The notes below the pieces were generated by a model. That model was not told the DNA's origin. It did not search any database and saw nothing but the letters and a program-made list of their open reading frames with translations. A DNA stretch of 64,000 bases, from contig NZ_JAMBMT010000001.1 of the NCBI RefSeq assembly GCF_040371085.1, forward strand, positions 1,054,001 to 1,118,000, in the 5' to 3' direction. The first letter of the stretch is position 1; each line of letters starts with the position of its first letter. Made by a program: the position numbers and the translations under genes. The stretch comes from Psychrobacter sp. AH5. Its GTDB lineage: Bacteria; Pseudomonadota; Gammaproteobacteria; Pseudomonadales; Moraxellaceae. Positions 27,489 through 37,626 of the stretch are shown piece after piece.

Positions 27489-28604
27489 ATGATGAGTCGT
27501 ATTATGAGATTATCTCCATTGCAGCGCTACGAGCAAGCCATCGCCTCAGATGACTTTTCCCGAGATGAACAGCAATACCTAGCCATGAGCTATCTTGATG
27601 ATCTTTATCATAAGCTTAATAATACAGTTGAAGAAAAAAAGGGTTTTTTCGGTTTTTTAAAAGCTAAGCCTACTGCGCCTAAAGGCCTTTACATGTGGGG
27701 CGGTGTCGGCCGCGGTAAGACCTGGATGATGGATATGTTTTATGACTCGCTAACTATCGAGCGTAAGATACGTCAGCATTTTCATCATTTTATGCAGCGA
27801 GTGCACAAAGAGCTCAATCAGCTGCAAGGCCAAAGCGATCCACTAGAAAAGGTTGCTGATATTATTCATAAAGAAGCAGTTGTGATCTGCTTTGATGAGT
27901 TTTTTGTCTCTAACGTCTCTGATGCAATGATACTTGGCGACTTATTCACTATGCTGTTCAATCGCGGTGTGACTTTGGTGGCGACCTCAAACATTGAGCC
28001 GGCAGGTCTATATAAAGACGGTCTGCATCGTGATCGCTTTTTGCCCGCTATTAAGGAAGTTGAGACGCATTGCACTGTTATGAATATCGACTCAGGTATC
28101 GATTATCGCTTGCGAGTACTGCAACAAGCAGAGCTTTATAAGTCGCCTATGACGCGTGAGAATCACAACTGGCTGGCTAACCGCTTTGCTAGCTTGTCGA
28201 ACAATCTTAAGATTAGTAGCGAGCCTATTATTATCAATGGTCGCGAGATTAAGATAAATGCGCGCACAGAAGATATTTTATTCTGCGATTTTCGTCATTT
28301 ATGTATGCAGCCGCGCTCAGCCGCTGACTTTATTGAGATTGCCAATCGCTTTAGTACGGTTTTGATCAACGCCGTCCCAGCGTTAAATGATGATCTGCGT
28401 GATCCTACGCGCCGCTTTATCTACCTTATCGATGAGTTTTATGATCGCCGCGTCAAGCTTTTGGTACGTGCTGAGCAGTCTATTCTTGAGCTATATCAAG
28501 GCGAAAAACTCGCTTTTGAGATTGAGCGTACGCGTTCGCGCTTACTTGAGATGCAATCAGAGGACTATCTAAAGCTGAAACATCGTCTTGATGAGGTGGC
28601 TTAA
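27489..28604 (+). CDS. zapE: Cell division ATPase ZapE (AFG1 family)
   Basis: An AFG1/LACE1-type P-loop ATPase; in E. coli ZapE associates with the Z-ring and aids constriction under stress. Walker A is GGVGRGKT (residues 71-78) after the diagnostic GLYMWG. Walker B is VICFDEFFVSNVSDAMIL, followed by the sensor ATSNIEPAGLYKDGLHRDRFLP (quoted in parts). The C-terminal FIYLIDEFYDRRVKLLV is also conserved. The 371 residues match the family (375 in E. coli). ATG ATG at the start leaves a three-base ambiguity. The preceding spacer is unusually structured. Confidence 0.93.
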   Translation: MMSRIMRLSPLQRYEQAIASDDFSRDEQQYLAMSYLDDLYHKLNNTVEEKKGFFGFLKAKPTAPKGLYMWGGVGRGKTWMMDMFYDSLTIERKIRQHFHHFMQRVHKELNQLQGQSDPLEKVADIIHKEAVVICFDEFFVSNVSDAMILGDLFTMLFNRGVTLVATSNIEPAGLYKDGLHRDRFLPAIKEVETHCTVMNIDSGIDYRLRVLQQAELYKSPMTRENHNWLANRFASLSNNLKISSEPIIINGREIKINARTEDILFCDFRHLCMQPRSAADFIEIANRFSTVLINAVPALNDDLRDPTRRFIYLIDEFYDRRVKLLVRAEQSILELYQGEKLAFEIERTRSRLLEMQSEDYLKLKHRLDEVA

Positions 28605-28731
28605 AAAATAAGAACAGCTGACTCATTCACTACCTGTCAACACTCAAGAGAACATAGCGTTATAAAAGGGTAAAACCCATTCGATACCATAACAATAAGT
28701 ATAATAATGGATATATAAAAAAGGATGACCG

Positions 28732-29433
28732 ATGAGCACTGCTAAAGAGCGATTAATTACCGAAGAAGATGAGCAAGATATGCCATTGATGGCAGAGGGC
28801 GATATTGAAGATGAAGAGCTATTAGATGAGGCCGAGGTTAAGGGTGCCATGACTGCAAGCCCTGAGCAGCTTATTGACTGGATTAAGTCCAGACGTACTA
28901 TCGGTAATCTACAACTGCCGGCTCCTACTCATGAACAAATTAGAATGGCAATTGAATGTGCAGCCACAGCGCCCGATCACAAAAAACTGCGTCCTTGGCG
29001 CTTTATTGTAACCGAAGGCGAAGCGCGTCAGCAGCTTGGTCAAGCCTTACTTGAGGCGGCAGAAGCGCAAGCGGCTAGAGAAGGCGATAAGCTCTCTGAC
29101 AAAACACGGCACAAGACCGCTAATCTGCCGATGCGTGCACCCGTTATTATTACTGTAGTGACAAAAATGCAAGAGCACAAAAAAGTACCGCCCTTTGAGC
29201 AGATGCTAAGCGCTGGAGCGGCAGTACAAAACCTGCTATTAGCGCTAATGGCGCAAGGATTTAGCACAGTATGGCGCACCGGTCTATTGTGTAATGAGCC
29301 TGCGGTAAAGGCTTATTTTGATGTTGGCGATGATGATTATGTCACCGCTTTTGTTTATACTGGCACCAGTCCAAAAAACAACCCACGTCGTAAACCTATG
29401 GATATTGAACCGCTGCTGCGCTTTGAGCGTTAA
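28732..29433 (+). CDS. Nitroreductase family protein, YdjA-like, with acidic N-terminus
   Basis: An FMN-binding oxidoreductase of unknown physiological substrate. The FMN phosphate site KSRRTIGNLQLP is at about residues 52-63, AATAPDHKKLRPWRF at 80-94, and the C-terminal FMN segment is GTSPKNNPRRKP. These match the small YdjA/TdiD group. Residues 1-45 are strikingly acidic (EEDEQDMPLMAEGDIEDEEL) and are not part of the usual roughly 185-residue fold. AAGGATG supports the start. It precedes gpsA by 57 bases and may share a transcript. Confidence 0.87.
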   Translation: MSTAKERLITEEDEQDMPLMAEGDIEDEELLDEAEVKGAMTASPEQLIDWIKSRRTIGNLQLPAPTHEQIRMAIECAATAPDHKKLRPWRFIVTEGEARQQLGQALLEAAEAQAAREGDKLSDKTRHKTANLPMRAPVIITVVTKMQEHKKVPPFEQMLSAGAAVQNLLLALMAQGFSTVWRTGLLCNEPAVKAYFDVGDDDYVTAFVYTGTSPKNNPRRKPMDIEPLLRFER

Positions 29434-29490
29434 GGCCATTATTAGCGACTCACTTAATAGGTTTAGTGTTTTTAATACGGATATAAGTCT

Positions 29491-30891
29491 ATGACCAGCT
29501 CTTCTAATAATGATAATAACAAACCGCTTGCGTCTGATAAAAAAGCGAAGCGTGATAGTAAGGCTGCCAGTAAGAGTGCCAAAGATAACGCTGCAGCGAC
29601 TATAAAGGATCAGTTAGCTCTTGCGGATGCTAATAATGATTCTGACGCAAAACCAAGTGGCCTATTAGCTAGTATCCTTGATCGAGCCGCAAAGTCAGGC
29701 TTTGGTCGCAAAAAATTAAATCCCAGTAAAGTTGAGGCGGCAGTAGCCAAAAAAATGGATCAAATACATAAGAACCCTACAAAAATACGTCTAACGGTCT
29801 TAGGCGGTGGTAGTTTTGGTACCGCAATGGCAAATCTTGCTGCGCGTAACGGCTGTGATACTACGCTTTGGGTACGTAATAAGCGTACTGTTAAATCTAT
29901 GGCCAAGCTGCAGATGAATAAGAAGTATCTGCCAGGTTATAAGCTCGATGATCGCCTCAAATACAGCTATGAGCTAGAGGCGGCAGTCAAAGATAAAGAT
30001 ATTATCTTTTTGGCAGTGCCAAGCTCCGCCTTTCGCGAGACCCTCAAAAATATCAAACCCTTTATCAGCGGTCAGTCTATTGTTTCGCTTACCAAAGGCA
30101 TGGAAAAAGACACTTTTGCCATGATGAGCGACATCATCAAAGATGAGCTACCAGAGGTCAATTTTGGCGTACTATCAGGGCCTAATCTTGCCGTTGAGAT
30201 CATGAAAAACATGCCATCAGCCACGGTTATCGCTAGTGAGTCGGAGCCTTTGCGTCATGCGGTACAAGCGGCGCTACACAGTGCTTTTTTTAGAGTATTT
30301 GCCAGTGATGATATCCGCGGTGTTGAGCTTGGCGGCGCACTCAAAAACATCTATGCTATCGCTATGGGTATGGCGGCGGCTTATGATGTCGGCGAAAATA
30401 CTAAGGCCATGCTGCTAACGCGTGCATTGGCTGAGATGAGCCGTTTTGGACTTGAGGAGGGCGCTAATCCGCTTACCTTTTTGGGCCTATCAGGTGTCGG
30501 CGATCTGTACGCTACTTGTAGCTCAGAGCTGAGCCGAAACTTTCGTATCGGCAATATGCTCGGGCGCGGCATGAGTATCGATGCGGCGGTCAAAAAACTA
30601 GGACAGACCGCAGAAGGCGTCAACACCATTCAGCAAGTGCACGAAAAAGCGACTAAAATGGGTATCTATATGCCTATTACGCACGCGCTTTATGCCGTCA
30701 TCTATGAAGATAAAGCGGCGTTAGGCGTGGCGCTGCATTTGATGGAAGCTGGCTTTCGCAGCGATGTCGAGTTTGTCATGCCGCACGATCATAGCAATGC
30801 CTCCTTAAGCGCGCAGATGAACGCCGCTAGCGATGATGATAGTGACGATGATGGTGGCAACGAGGATGACGATAACAGCAACGCTAAATAA
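29491..30891 (+). CDS. gpsA: Glycerol-3-phosphate dehydrogenase [NAD(P)+] with long terminal extensions
   Basis: Reduces dihydroxyacetone phosphate to sn-glycerol-3-phosphate for phospholipid synthesis. The Rossmann motif is VLGGGSFGTAMA at about residue 107. The catalytic lysine lies in ELGGALKNIYAIAMG, with GVLSGPNLAVEI and LTFLGLSGVGDLYATC elsewhere in the core. About 100 residues precede the core (serine-, alanine- and lysine-rich) and about 30 highly acidic residues follow it, so the 466 residues exceed E. coli GpsA (339). An in-frame ATG at 29755 (MDQIHKNPTKIRL) could start the compact enzyme, but it has only a poly-A upstream; codon use stays normal through the extension. sixA follows after 46 bases. 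Confidence 0.93.
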   Translation: MTSSSNNDNNKPLASDKKAKRDSKAASKSAKDNAAATIKDQLALADANNDSDAKPSGLLASILDRAAKSGFGRKKLNPSKVEAAVAKKMDQIHKNPTKIRLTVLGGGSFGTAMANLAARNGCDTTLWVRNKRTVKSMAKLQMNKKYLPGYKLDDRLKYSYELEAAVKDKDIIFLAVPSSAFRETLKNIKPFISGQSIVSLTKGMEKDTFAMMSDIIKDELPEVNFGVLSGPNLAVEIMKNMPSATVIASESEPLRHAVQAALHSAFFRVFASDDIRGVELGGALKNIYAIAMGMAAAYDVGENTKAMLLTRALAEMSRFGLEEGANPLTFLGLSGVGDLYATCSSELSRNFRIGNMLGRGMSIDAAVKKLGQTAEGVNTIQQVHEKATKMGIYMPITHALYAVIYEDKAALGVALHLMEAGFRSDVEFVMPHDHSNASLSAQMNAASDDDSDDDGGNEDDDNSNAK

Positions 30892-30937
30892 AGCTGTAGC
30901 CGTTTTAGAGCAGATAAGAGACAGCTAAAGGATTATT

Positions 30938-31408
30938 ATGAAAATTATACTTATGCGCCACGGACAAGCAGAAGATTACACTCATCCCGATAGCGCTCGA
31001 CAATTAACTGAGTTTGGTCACAGCCAAGCTGCGCAAACTGCTGATTATGTTATGCAGCATTATTGCCTGGATCATTTTGTCGTTAGCCCCTATGATAGAG
31101 CGCAGCAGACGCTAAGCGAGTTGCAGGCGCGAGCAGCAGAGGTTTTTGCAAAGAAGATTCCGGCTACTGTACAAGATAATATCACCCCAGCCGATGATGC
31201 TAATGCTGCCTTGATAGAGCTTGGACATGTCGAAGCGCAGTGCTTAGTGGTAGTCTGTCATATGTCTATTGTTGCCAATCTTGCCAGCCTGCTCACTGGC
31301 ACTAGTCCTGAAGCGTTTTCGCTCGCAGAGGCACGAGTGTTTGAGATGGAATTTGTTATGTCCGGTATGGCAAAAGAGATTGATCGCTTTGTACCCAAGC
31401 AGCCTTAA
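30938..31408 (+). CDS. sixA: Phosphohistidine phosphatase SixA
   Basis: A histidine-phosphatase-superfamily protein of 156 residues that in E. coli dephosphorylates phosphohistidine on HPt domains and PtsO. The catalytic RHG motif is in ILMRHGQAED at residues 8-10; a second conserved arginine lies in VVSPYDRAQQT and the second histidine in LVVVCHMSIVANL. AAGGA lies before the ATG. It is probably co-transcribed with gpsA and followed by gspL after 79 bases. Confidence 0.9.
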   Translation: MKIILMRHGQAEDYTHPDSARQLTEFGHSQAAQTADYVMQHYCLDHFVVSPYDRAQQTLSELQARAAEVFAKKIPATVQDNITPADDANAALIELGHVEAQCLVVVCHMSIVANLASLLTGTSPEAFSLAEARVFEMEFVMSGMAKEIDRFVPKQP

Positions 31409-31487
31409 TATAGTAATCTCGATATAATCAAATCAGGTTGTGATTGATAAATAGCCTCAGTAGGCTGATGACATAAGGACTTCTGTA

Positions 31488-32861
31488 TTGTTACACGTTT
31501 GGTTGAGAGCTCAACATAGCCCACTATTTGTTTGGCACGCTGCCAATAAACAGTGGCAACCAGTTATGGGCTGGCAGCAACTACAAGATAGCTATAATGA
31601 CTATTATGGCTATAAGTCCGTTAGCAAGTCTGGCCTCGATAAAAAGTTATGTCTGTATTTTCCTTCAACTCATCTGCTACAAATAGAGACGCCGCTAAAT
31701 GCCAGTCAATTAAAGCAATTAGGAGATAGTGGCAAGCAGTATTTATTTGAAGAGAGCTCAATCGCTCCGGTTGAGCAATTGACTGTGCGCCAACAGAGCT
31801 ATGGCAGTAGCCATCATCTTTATGCACTAGCGAAGGATGATATTGAGTCGTGGCAACAAAGCGCGACTTTAGTAGGGTTTAGTATTAGTGCGCTGCTGCC
31901 TGATTTTTTATTATTGCCCGTGCCAGAAGAAGGTGCCGGACAGCAAGTGGTCATGTATCAAGATACTCAAACTACTTTGTTGCGTCAATCGCCGCAGCAT
32001 GGCATGGCGGTGAGCTATTTGCCTTTAGTATTTGAGCGCTTGCCTTACTTAAGCGAGGTCTGCTTAGTAGCGCCTTTAGAGCAATCAGCCTCTGACTTAT
32101 CTAATAACGACTTATCTAATAATGAGTTACCTAATACTATAGATCCTTTATCCATAAATACAGGAACTATTGATTTATCGAAGGTAGATTCAGCAGATAT
32201 CGATATCCCTCCAAATACACCGAATAACAACCTTACTACTCAAACCCGCGCCTTATTAGCAGAGCAGCAAATACTATTAACTGACCTTAGTACTCAGCCT
32301 ATGCCCATTGAAGGGGCTGAGCGTCATGCTCTGAACTTTTTTGTCAAAAGCTCAGATAGCAAACTCTCTCCTTACTTACTTGTTGCAGCGATGGTCGCTA
32401 TGTCAGCGTCAGTGCTACAAATAGCCGCTGATGGCTTACAAGTCTATCGCTATAATGCTGCAAGCGAAGCGACTCAAACCGCTATTGCTAGCCAGTTTCA
32501 GTCGTGGTTTCCAGAAGATCGTCTCAATCCGCGTACTCAATTACAGACGCAGATGAGCGCGAAACTACGTAGCAGCAGCCAAGCGCCAGCATCACACCTG
32601 GCAGTATTGGCGCGTATCTCACCTTTGATTAAACAGTCTTCTTTACAAGCACAGGCACTAATGATGCAGCCAAATATGCTTAGCTTTACGCTAATAGCGC
32701 CCAATCGCACAAGCCTTGATGAATTTGCCAATACCCTTGCGAATCAAGGAATAGCGGCCAATTTGCAACAAGTGAGCGGCAACGAGCAAGGGCAGTTTAG
32801 TGGACAGATAACGGTAGATATAGTCAAAGGTGCTAGTGAAAGCATGCCGCCAGCAGTTTGA
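31488..32861 (+). CDS. gspL: Type II secretion system protein GspL
   Basis: The inner-membrane platform component that recruits the GspE ATPase. Residues 1-280 form the cytoplasmic actin-like domain. A membrane helix at about residues 300-320 (LLVAAMVAMSASVLQIAADGL, quoted in part) and a periplasmic ferredoxin-like domain follow. Residues about 195-250 are a low-complexity asparagine/serine stretch with repeated DLSNN units. The start is TTG at 31488 (MLHVWLRAQHSPLF), supported by AAGGA eight bases upstream. Identification rests on architecture, weak similarity and the gspM-like gene 43 bases downstream; the other T2SS genes are not in the window. Confidence 0.82.
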   Translation: MLHVWLRAQHSPLFVWHAANKQWQPVMGWQQLQDSYNDYYGYKSVSKSGLDKKLCLYFPSTHLLQIETPLNASQLKQLGDSGKQYLFEESSIAPVEQLTVRQQSYGSSHHLYALAKDDIESWQQSATLVGFSISALLPDFLLLPVPEEGAGQQVVMYQDTQTTLLRQSPQHGMAVSYLPLVFERLPYLSEVCLVAPLEQSASDLSNNDLSNNELPNTIDPLSINTGTIDLSKVDSADIDIPPNTPNNNLTTQTRALLAEQQILLTDLSTQPMPIEGAERHALNFFVKSSDSKLSPYLLVAAMVAMSASVLQIAADGLQVYRYNAASEATQTAIASQFQSWFPEDRLNPRTQLQTQMSAKLRSSSQAPASHLAVLARISPLIKQSSLQAQALMMQPNMLSFTLIAPNRTSLDEFANTLANQGIAANLQQVSGNEQGQFSGQITVDIVKGASESMPPAV

Positions 32862-32904
32862 TGATCTAAAAAAGCTGAGATGCGCGAGAAAATACAGAGA
32901 CTAA

Positions 32905-33471
32905 ATGATGAATATACTACAGCGCCGTAATAAGCGAAAACCCTCAAATAGCTTAAACTCTTCTGTCAGTAACAGTGCTTTTGCAGAGTCCTTGAGTCGT
33001 TATCAATCGACGCTATCGGCACGCTGGCAAGCGCTATCTTCTCGTGATCAATTGGCGTTAGCTATTTTAGCCGCTTTTTTATTATTATTGGTAGGCGGCT
33101 ATGGCGGTTATAGCGTTAACCAAGCGGCCAAAGACAGTAAAGAGCAGTACCAACAGCAAGTAGCGGATTATTTTTGGTTACGCTCGCAGGCAGGTAATAT
33201 CGATATCAATGCCATCAGTGCTAATACGGATGGTACGGTAGTCACTCCTGCTACTAGTATCAACTCGTTATTGAGTAATGCTGGAATTGACAATGCTCAA
33301 GTCGCGGCGGTTGGCGATACGGTGCAATTTAGCTTTAGCCATCCTAGTCAAGCCTTAATTAGCGCCGCTCTTGATAGGCTCAGTGAGCAAGGCTGGCAGT
33401 TCACGCAATTATCTATGCAGCAAGATATCAATAGTAAGCAGATTGAAGTGCAAGCGACAGTTACTTCTTAG
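32905..33471 (+). CDS. gspM: Type II secretion system protein GspM
   Basis: A bitopic inner-membrane partner of GspL. The 188 residues comprise a cytosolic segment (about 45 residues), RWQALSSRDQLALAILAAFL leading into one membrane helix at about residues 50-70, and a periplasmic domain ending in QVAAVGDTVQFSFSHPS and ISAALDRLSEQGWQFTQLSM. The order gspL-gspM with one short spacer is the usual one. ATG ATG gives a one-codon ambiguity. Confidence 0.85.
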   Translation: MMNILQRRNKRKPSNSLNSSVSNSAFAESLSRYQSTLSARWQALSSRDQLALAILAAFLLLLVGGYGGYSVNQAAKDSKEQYQQQVADYFWLRSQAGNIDINAISANTDGTVVTPATSINSLLSNAGIDNAQVAAVGDTVQFSFSHPSQALISAALDRLSEQGWQFTQLSMQQDINSKQIEVQATVTS

Positions 33472-33549
33472 CTATGCTTGCATCTTGAAAATAGACTGAG
33501 CTGCCACAATTACAGTTTTAGAGGCTATGGCTGGTTATAGGTATTTGAT

Positions 33550-34119
33550 ATGAATAATTCTTCTGACTTTGATTCTGATTCTGACTCTAAGCTTAATAAA
33601 CACCCTAAAGCGCCAACTACTGAGCCTGTTACCGGCTACAATGAGCCGACTATCAACGATTCCATTATCGGCTCACAGAGCAGCTATGGGATGTCGCGGC
33701 AATCGCAAAATCAGCGGCTTACTGAAGAAAAAAGCCGCTCTTTAATTACTTATAATCACCTTACTTATCTGCTCTATGTGCTTAGTTACTTTACCGCTGG
33801 ATTGCTTTGGATCGTGCCTATCGTCATGAACTACGCTAAGCGTCATGATGCTGACGGGACTTGGTTAGCTACTCACTTTGACTGGCAAATCAAAACCTTT
33901 TGGTACAGTATCGTCTGGTTTGTTATTGGCTCAGTATTGATAGTATTTGCGGTGGGCGGTTTTGCCGTAGGGCTGACGGCGAGCAGTAATAACATCGCTA
34001 TAGGCAGTGTTTTATTAACCGGTCTTGGGCTGCTTATTATTGCATTTACCCTAATTTGGCATATATATCGCATCGTTCGCGGCTGGATTGCGCTCACTGA
34101 CAATCGCCCTGTACCTTAA
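33550..34119 (+). CDS. DUF4870-like membrane protein
   Basis: A 189-residue protein. Residues 1-65 are polar and disordered. Residues 70-180 hold three membrane helices: LTYLLYVLSYFTAGLLWIVPIVM, WYSIVWFVIGSVLIVFAVGGF (quoted in parts) and VLLTGLGLLIIAFTLIWHIYRIV. The ITYNHLTYLLY start and the RHDADGTWLATHFDWQIKTFW loop between the first two helices are typical of the DUF4870/Tic20-like group. No function is established. It follows gspM after 78 bases. Confidence 0.75.
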   Translation: MNNSSDFDSDSDSKLNKHPKAPTTEPVTGYNEPTINDSIIGSQSSYGMSRQSQNQRLTEEKSRSLITYNHLTYLLYVLSYFTAGLLWIVPIVMNYAKRHDADGTWLATHFDWQIKTFWYSIVWFVIGSVLIVFAVGGFAVGLTASSNNIAIGSVLLTGLGLLIIAFTLIWHIYRIVRGWIALTDNRPVP

Positions 34120-34267
34120 TAATTCACTGTAGTGCTAATACTTCTCTAGATAAGCTTATTTCAACCTATGAAACTTTAGTGTTATTTTAGCTAAGCTGAT
34201 ATAATCGCAGCGTTCTACCAGTGTTGCCTTTTTTCCACTCACTAATTAATCAGGGTTTGTTGTCACT

Positions 34268-35302
34268 ATGTCTTACGCCTTACTTCGTCCTTTTTTATTC
34301 AAGATGGATCCTGAGCGCGCTCATGATATGACGCTGTCTTTATTAGACAAAGCACACAAAGCCCGTACTTTGGGCTTGGTATATGGTCAGCCTATGCAGC
34401 CCACCGATTGTATGGGTTTACAATTTGCAAACCCTGTCGGACTAGCGGCAGGACTTGATAAAAACGGCGATTATATTGACGCTTTAGCTGAATTGGGCTT
34501 TGGCTTTATTGAAATAGGAACCGTAACACCTAGAGCGCAAGTAGGTAATGAAAAACCGCGGCTATTTCGCTTAAGACAGGCTGACGCTATTATCAATCGC
34601 ATGGGCTTTAATAATCAGGGCGTGGATTATTTAATCGATAATGTCAAACGTTGTAAATATAAAGGTAATATCGGGATTAATATTGGCAAAAATGCCAGTA
34701 CTCCGGTTGAGCAAGCAGCTGATGATTATGTGTATTGCTTAGAGCGCGTTTATCCTCATGCCTCTTATATTACGGTCAACATCTCCTCGCCTAATACCGC
34801 AAATTTGCGCGATTTACAAAGTGGTGAGGCCTTGACACAGTTATTAGACACTATCAAAAACCGCCACAGTCAACTGGCGACTGAATATGGTTTTTATGTG
34901 CCTTTAGTACTAAAGGTTGCTCCTGATTTAGAGCCGCTACAAGTCGATTATATCTCGCAGCAGTTACTAGATTTTGAGATTGATGGCTTAATTGCCACTA
35001 ATACCACTTTGAGCCGAGTCGGAGTAGAGGATTTACGCGATGGCGACCAAGCTGGAGGTTTATCGGGTCGACCAGTCAGCCACATTAGTACGCAAATCTT
35101 ACAACAATTCTCCGATCAATTAGGCGACAAGGTCGCGCTAATAGGAGTAGGCGGTATTGATAGTGGCGAAAAAGCTGTCAAAAAAATAAAAGCTGGGGCA
35201 GACTTAGTGCAGATTTATACCGGTCTTATTTATCGCGGTCCAGGATTAGTACAGTCTTGTATACAAGCCATTGGTGGCTACTATGATGCTATAGAAGAAT
35301 GA
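34268..35302 (+). CDS. pyrD: Dihydroorotate dehydrogenase (quinone), class 2
   Basis: Oxidises dihydroorotate to orotate with quinone as acceptor on the inner face of the cytoplasmic membrane. The class 2 N-terminal amphipathic helix ([19 protein letters not shown]) is present. [25 protein letters not shown], the catalytic-serine segment [23 protein letters not shown] and [19 protein letters not shown] appear in order. The 344 residues match the family (336 in E. coli). cvpA begins 54 bases downstream, so pyrD-cvpA-purF may form a nucleotide-synthesis run. Confidence 0.96.
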   Translation: MSYALLRPFLFKMDPERAHDMTLSLLDKAHKARTLGLVYGQPMQPTDCMGLQFANPVGLAAGLDKNGDYIDALAELGFGFIEIGTVTPRAQVGNEKPRLFRLRQADAIINRMGFNNQGVDYLIDNVKRCKYKGNIGINIGKNASTPVEQAADDYVYCLERVYPHASYITVNISSPNTANLRDLQSGEALTQLLDTIKNRHSQLATEYGFYVPLVLKVAPDLEPLQVDYISQQLLDFEIDGLIATNTTLSRVGVEDLRDGDQAGGLSGRPVSHISTQILQQFSDQLGDKVALIGVGGIDSGEKAVKKIKAGADLVQIYTGLIYRGPGLVQSCIQAIGGYYDAIEE

Positions 35303-35356
35303 TTATTAAGTGTTTAATTATTATCCTAAGTCAATTAAATTCATGAGGCAATAGTT

Positions 35357-35854
35357 ATGAGTGGTCTAGATATTATGATTGCCGTTATTGTACTCATCGG
35401 TTTATGGCGCGGGTTTCAGGTGGGTCTGATAAAGACCGCGGTAGGGCTAGTGGGCTGGTTTATCGCACTAATTGCCGCTACTCGTTTGGCAAGCTCGATC
35501 GCTCCGCAGCTATCCTCGATAGTCGAAAACCCAGTGTTACAGATGGCCTTGGCGTTTTTATCGGTGGTGATAGTGATTTTGGCTGTAATGCATTTATTAG
35601 CTTTTGTCTTTGCAAGCGCTCTAAAAACGCTCAATCTTGGCGTAGTCGATAAGATGGCAGGCGGCGTACTAGGGGCAGCCAAGAACGTCTTGATGGTGTT
35701 AGTGGTGCTTAGTATCAGCGCGCCTTTATTAGTACAGCTGCCACAGTGGCAGACTTCAGTTTTGGCTCCTGAGCTGATGACTTATGCGCCAATGGGTAAA
35801 GAGCTGGCGACAGATATGCTGGGTATCGCCTGGGGGCAGATTAATCAGTCTTAA
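35357..35854 (+). CDS. cvpA: CvpA family membrane protein
   Basis: A 165-residue inner-membrane protein with four hydrophobic segments starting MSGLDIMIAVIVLIGLWRGF. The conserved GLIKTAVGLVGWFIALI and AGGVLGAAKNVLMVLV (the family's GxxxG-containing helices) are present. E. coli CvpA is required for colicin V export and envelope/bile-salt tolerance; its exact activity is unknown. It sits 197 bases before purF, the widespread cvpA-purF arrangement. Confidence 0.92.
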   Translation: MSGLDIMIAVIVLIGLWRGFQVGLIKTAVGLVGWFIALIAATRLASSIAPQLSSIVENPVLQMALAFLSVVIVILAVMHLLAFVFASALKTLNLGVVDKMAGGVLGAAKNVLMVLVVLSISAPLLVQLPQWQTSVLAPELMTYAPMGKELATDMLGIAWGQINQS

Positions 35855-35902
35855 TAGCGATAGAATAGTTTGATACAGCGATACTGTTTTATTAAAAAAT
35901 CT

Positions 35903-35962
35903 GTGTTTATTACAAAATTCATGTTTATTATAAAATGAATGGTCATTACAAAACCTAAGCTT
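35903..35962. repeat. Short imperfect tandem repeats between cvpA and purF
   Basis: Three imperfect units of about 18 bases, each built on a GTTTATTA(C/T)(A/T)AAA core with a final GGTCATTACAAAA variant, stand in tandem upstream of purF. They may be slippage debris; no palindromic purine-operator site was evident to me. Confidence 0.4.
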
Positions 35963-36051
35963 TGATTTTTATCACCTCTAGCTAAACCGTCGATACCGGC
36001 GATTATTTTATTACTTTCTTACTCACTTTTGATGCAAAACAGGACATAACT

Positions 36052-37587
36052 ATGTGTGGAGTCGTTGGGGTTGCAGCTCATGAACCCGTTAATCAAATTC
36101 TTTATGATGGCTTAACTATGCTACAGCATCGCGGCCAAGATGCAGCAGGTATTGTCACTTTGCAAGAGGGACGTTTGTATTTGCGCAAAGAGAATGGCAT
36201 GGTGCGTGATGTGTTTATGAACCGTCATATGATCAAACTAGTTGGTAAGTTTGGCATCGGTCATGTTCGTTACCCAACGGCTGGTACTTCTAGCAGTGCT
36301 GAGGCGCAGCCTTTTTATGTAAACTCGCCTTATGGTATTACCTTGGCTCATAATGGTAACTTGACCAATGCTGAGAGCTTAGCAAAAGAGCTCTATATTG
36401 AGGATCGTCGCCATCTAAATACTGACTCAGACTCTGAAGTACTGTTAAACGTACTGGCTCATGAGATGCAAAATTTGGGGAAAACTCATCCCAATGCTGA
36501 TGATATTTTTGATGCGGTAAAAGCTGTTTATCATCGCTGTGAAGGGGCTTATGGGGTGGTGGCGCTGATAACAGGGCATGGTCTGCTAGCTTTTCGCGAT
36601 CCTAATGGTATTCGTCCGCTAGTTTTTGGCGAGCGCTTGGCTGCTAATGGCGGCACTGAATACATGGTAGCCTCAGAATCCGTAGCGCTGACTGGTTCAG
36701 GTTTTACCATTATTCGTGATGTCAAACCAGGTGAGGCTATTTTTATTGATCTAAATCACAATCTGCATACCTATCAGTGTGTCGAGCCAAAAGAGTATAC
36801 TCCTTGTATTTTTGAGTATGTCTATTTTGCGCGTCCTGACTCGATTATGGATAATATCTCAGTTTATAAGTCGCGTCTGCGTATGGGTGAGAAACTTGCT
36901 GATAAAATTCTCGCTGAATGGGGCGAGGATCATGATATTGATGTGGTCATTCCAATTCCAGATACTTCGCGTACCTCGGCGATGGAGCTGGCACTAAAGA
37001 TGAACGTCAAATACCGCGAAGGCTTTATGAAAAACCGTTATATCGGTCGCACTTTTATTATGCCAGGTCAGCAGCAACGCAAGAAGTCGGTGCGTCAAAA
37101 GCTGAGCGCCGTCCCCTTAGAGTTTAAAGGCAAAAACGTGTTGTTAGTCGATGACTCTATCGTTCGCGGCACCACTTGTCATGAGATTATACAAATGGCC
37201 CGTGATGCAGGCGCGCGCAAAGTCTTCTTTGCTAGTGCTGCGCCGCCGGTGAAATATCCTAACGTCTACGGTATCGATATGCCAGTGCGTAGCGAGCTTA
37301 TCGCCTCAGGTCATAGCGTTGAGGAAGTACGTAAGATTATCGGTGCTGATCGCCTGATTTTTCAGGATTTAGATGACTTAATCGATGCGGTAAAAGATAC
37401 TAAACACAGCAAAGTTGAAGGCTTTGATTGCGCAGTATTCAACGGCTGCTATGTCACTGGCCAAATTAACGAAGCGTACCTTGATCATTTGCAAGAACAG
37501 CGTAATGATACTGCTAAAACAGGTAAAAAAGGCGTGCAAATCGTCGCTGATACTCCAGTTGATATGATGGGCGTAGAAGAGCTGTAA
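36052..37587 (+). CDS. purF: Amidophosphoribosyltransferase
   Basis: Catalyses the committed step of purine synthesis, PRPP plus glutamine to phosphoribosylamine. The N-terminal glutaminase begins MCGVVGV with the nucleophile C2 exposed after Met removal, followed by [11 protein letters not shown] and GHVRYPTAG. The phosphoribosyltransferase half carries the PRPP loop [13 protein letters not shown]. The 511 residues compare with 505 in E. coli. The protein lacks a propeptide and the Fe-S cysteines of the Bacillus type, as expected for proteobacteria. A terminator follows. Confidence 0.97.
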   Translation: MCGVVGVAAHEPVNQILYDGLTMLQHRGQDAAGIVTLQEGRLYLRKENGMVRDVFMNRHMIKLVGKFGIGHVRYPTAGTSSSAEAQPFYVNSPYGITLAHNGNLTNAESLAKELYIEDRRHLNTDSDSEVLLNVLAHEMQNLGKTHPNADDIFDAVKAVYHRCEGAYGVVALITGHGLLAFRDPNGIRPLVFGERLAANGGTEYMVASESVALTGSGFTIIRDVKPGEAIFIDLNHNLHTYQCVEPKEYTPCIFEYVYFARPDSIMDNISVYKSRLRMGEKLADKILAEWGEDHDIDVVIPIPDTSRTSAMELALKMNVKYREGFMKNRYIGRTFIMPGQQQRKKSVRQKLSAVPLEFKGKNVLLVDDSIVRGTTCHEIIQMARDAGARKVFFASAAPPVKYPNVYGIDMPVRSELIASGHSVEEVRKIIGADRLIFQDLDDLIDAVKDTKHSKVEGFDCAVFNGCYVTGQINEAYLDHLQEQRNDTAKTGKKGVQIVADTPVDMMGVEEL

Positions 37588-37626
37588 TTTTGTTTTAACT
37601 TATATTTATAGTATTTGTGCACCTAC

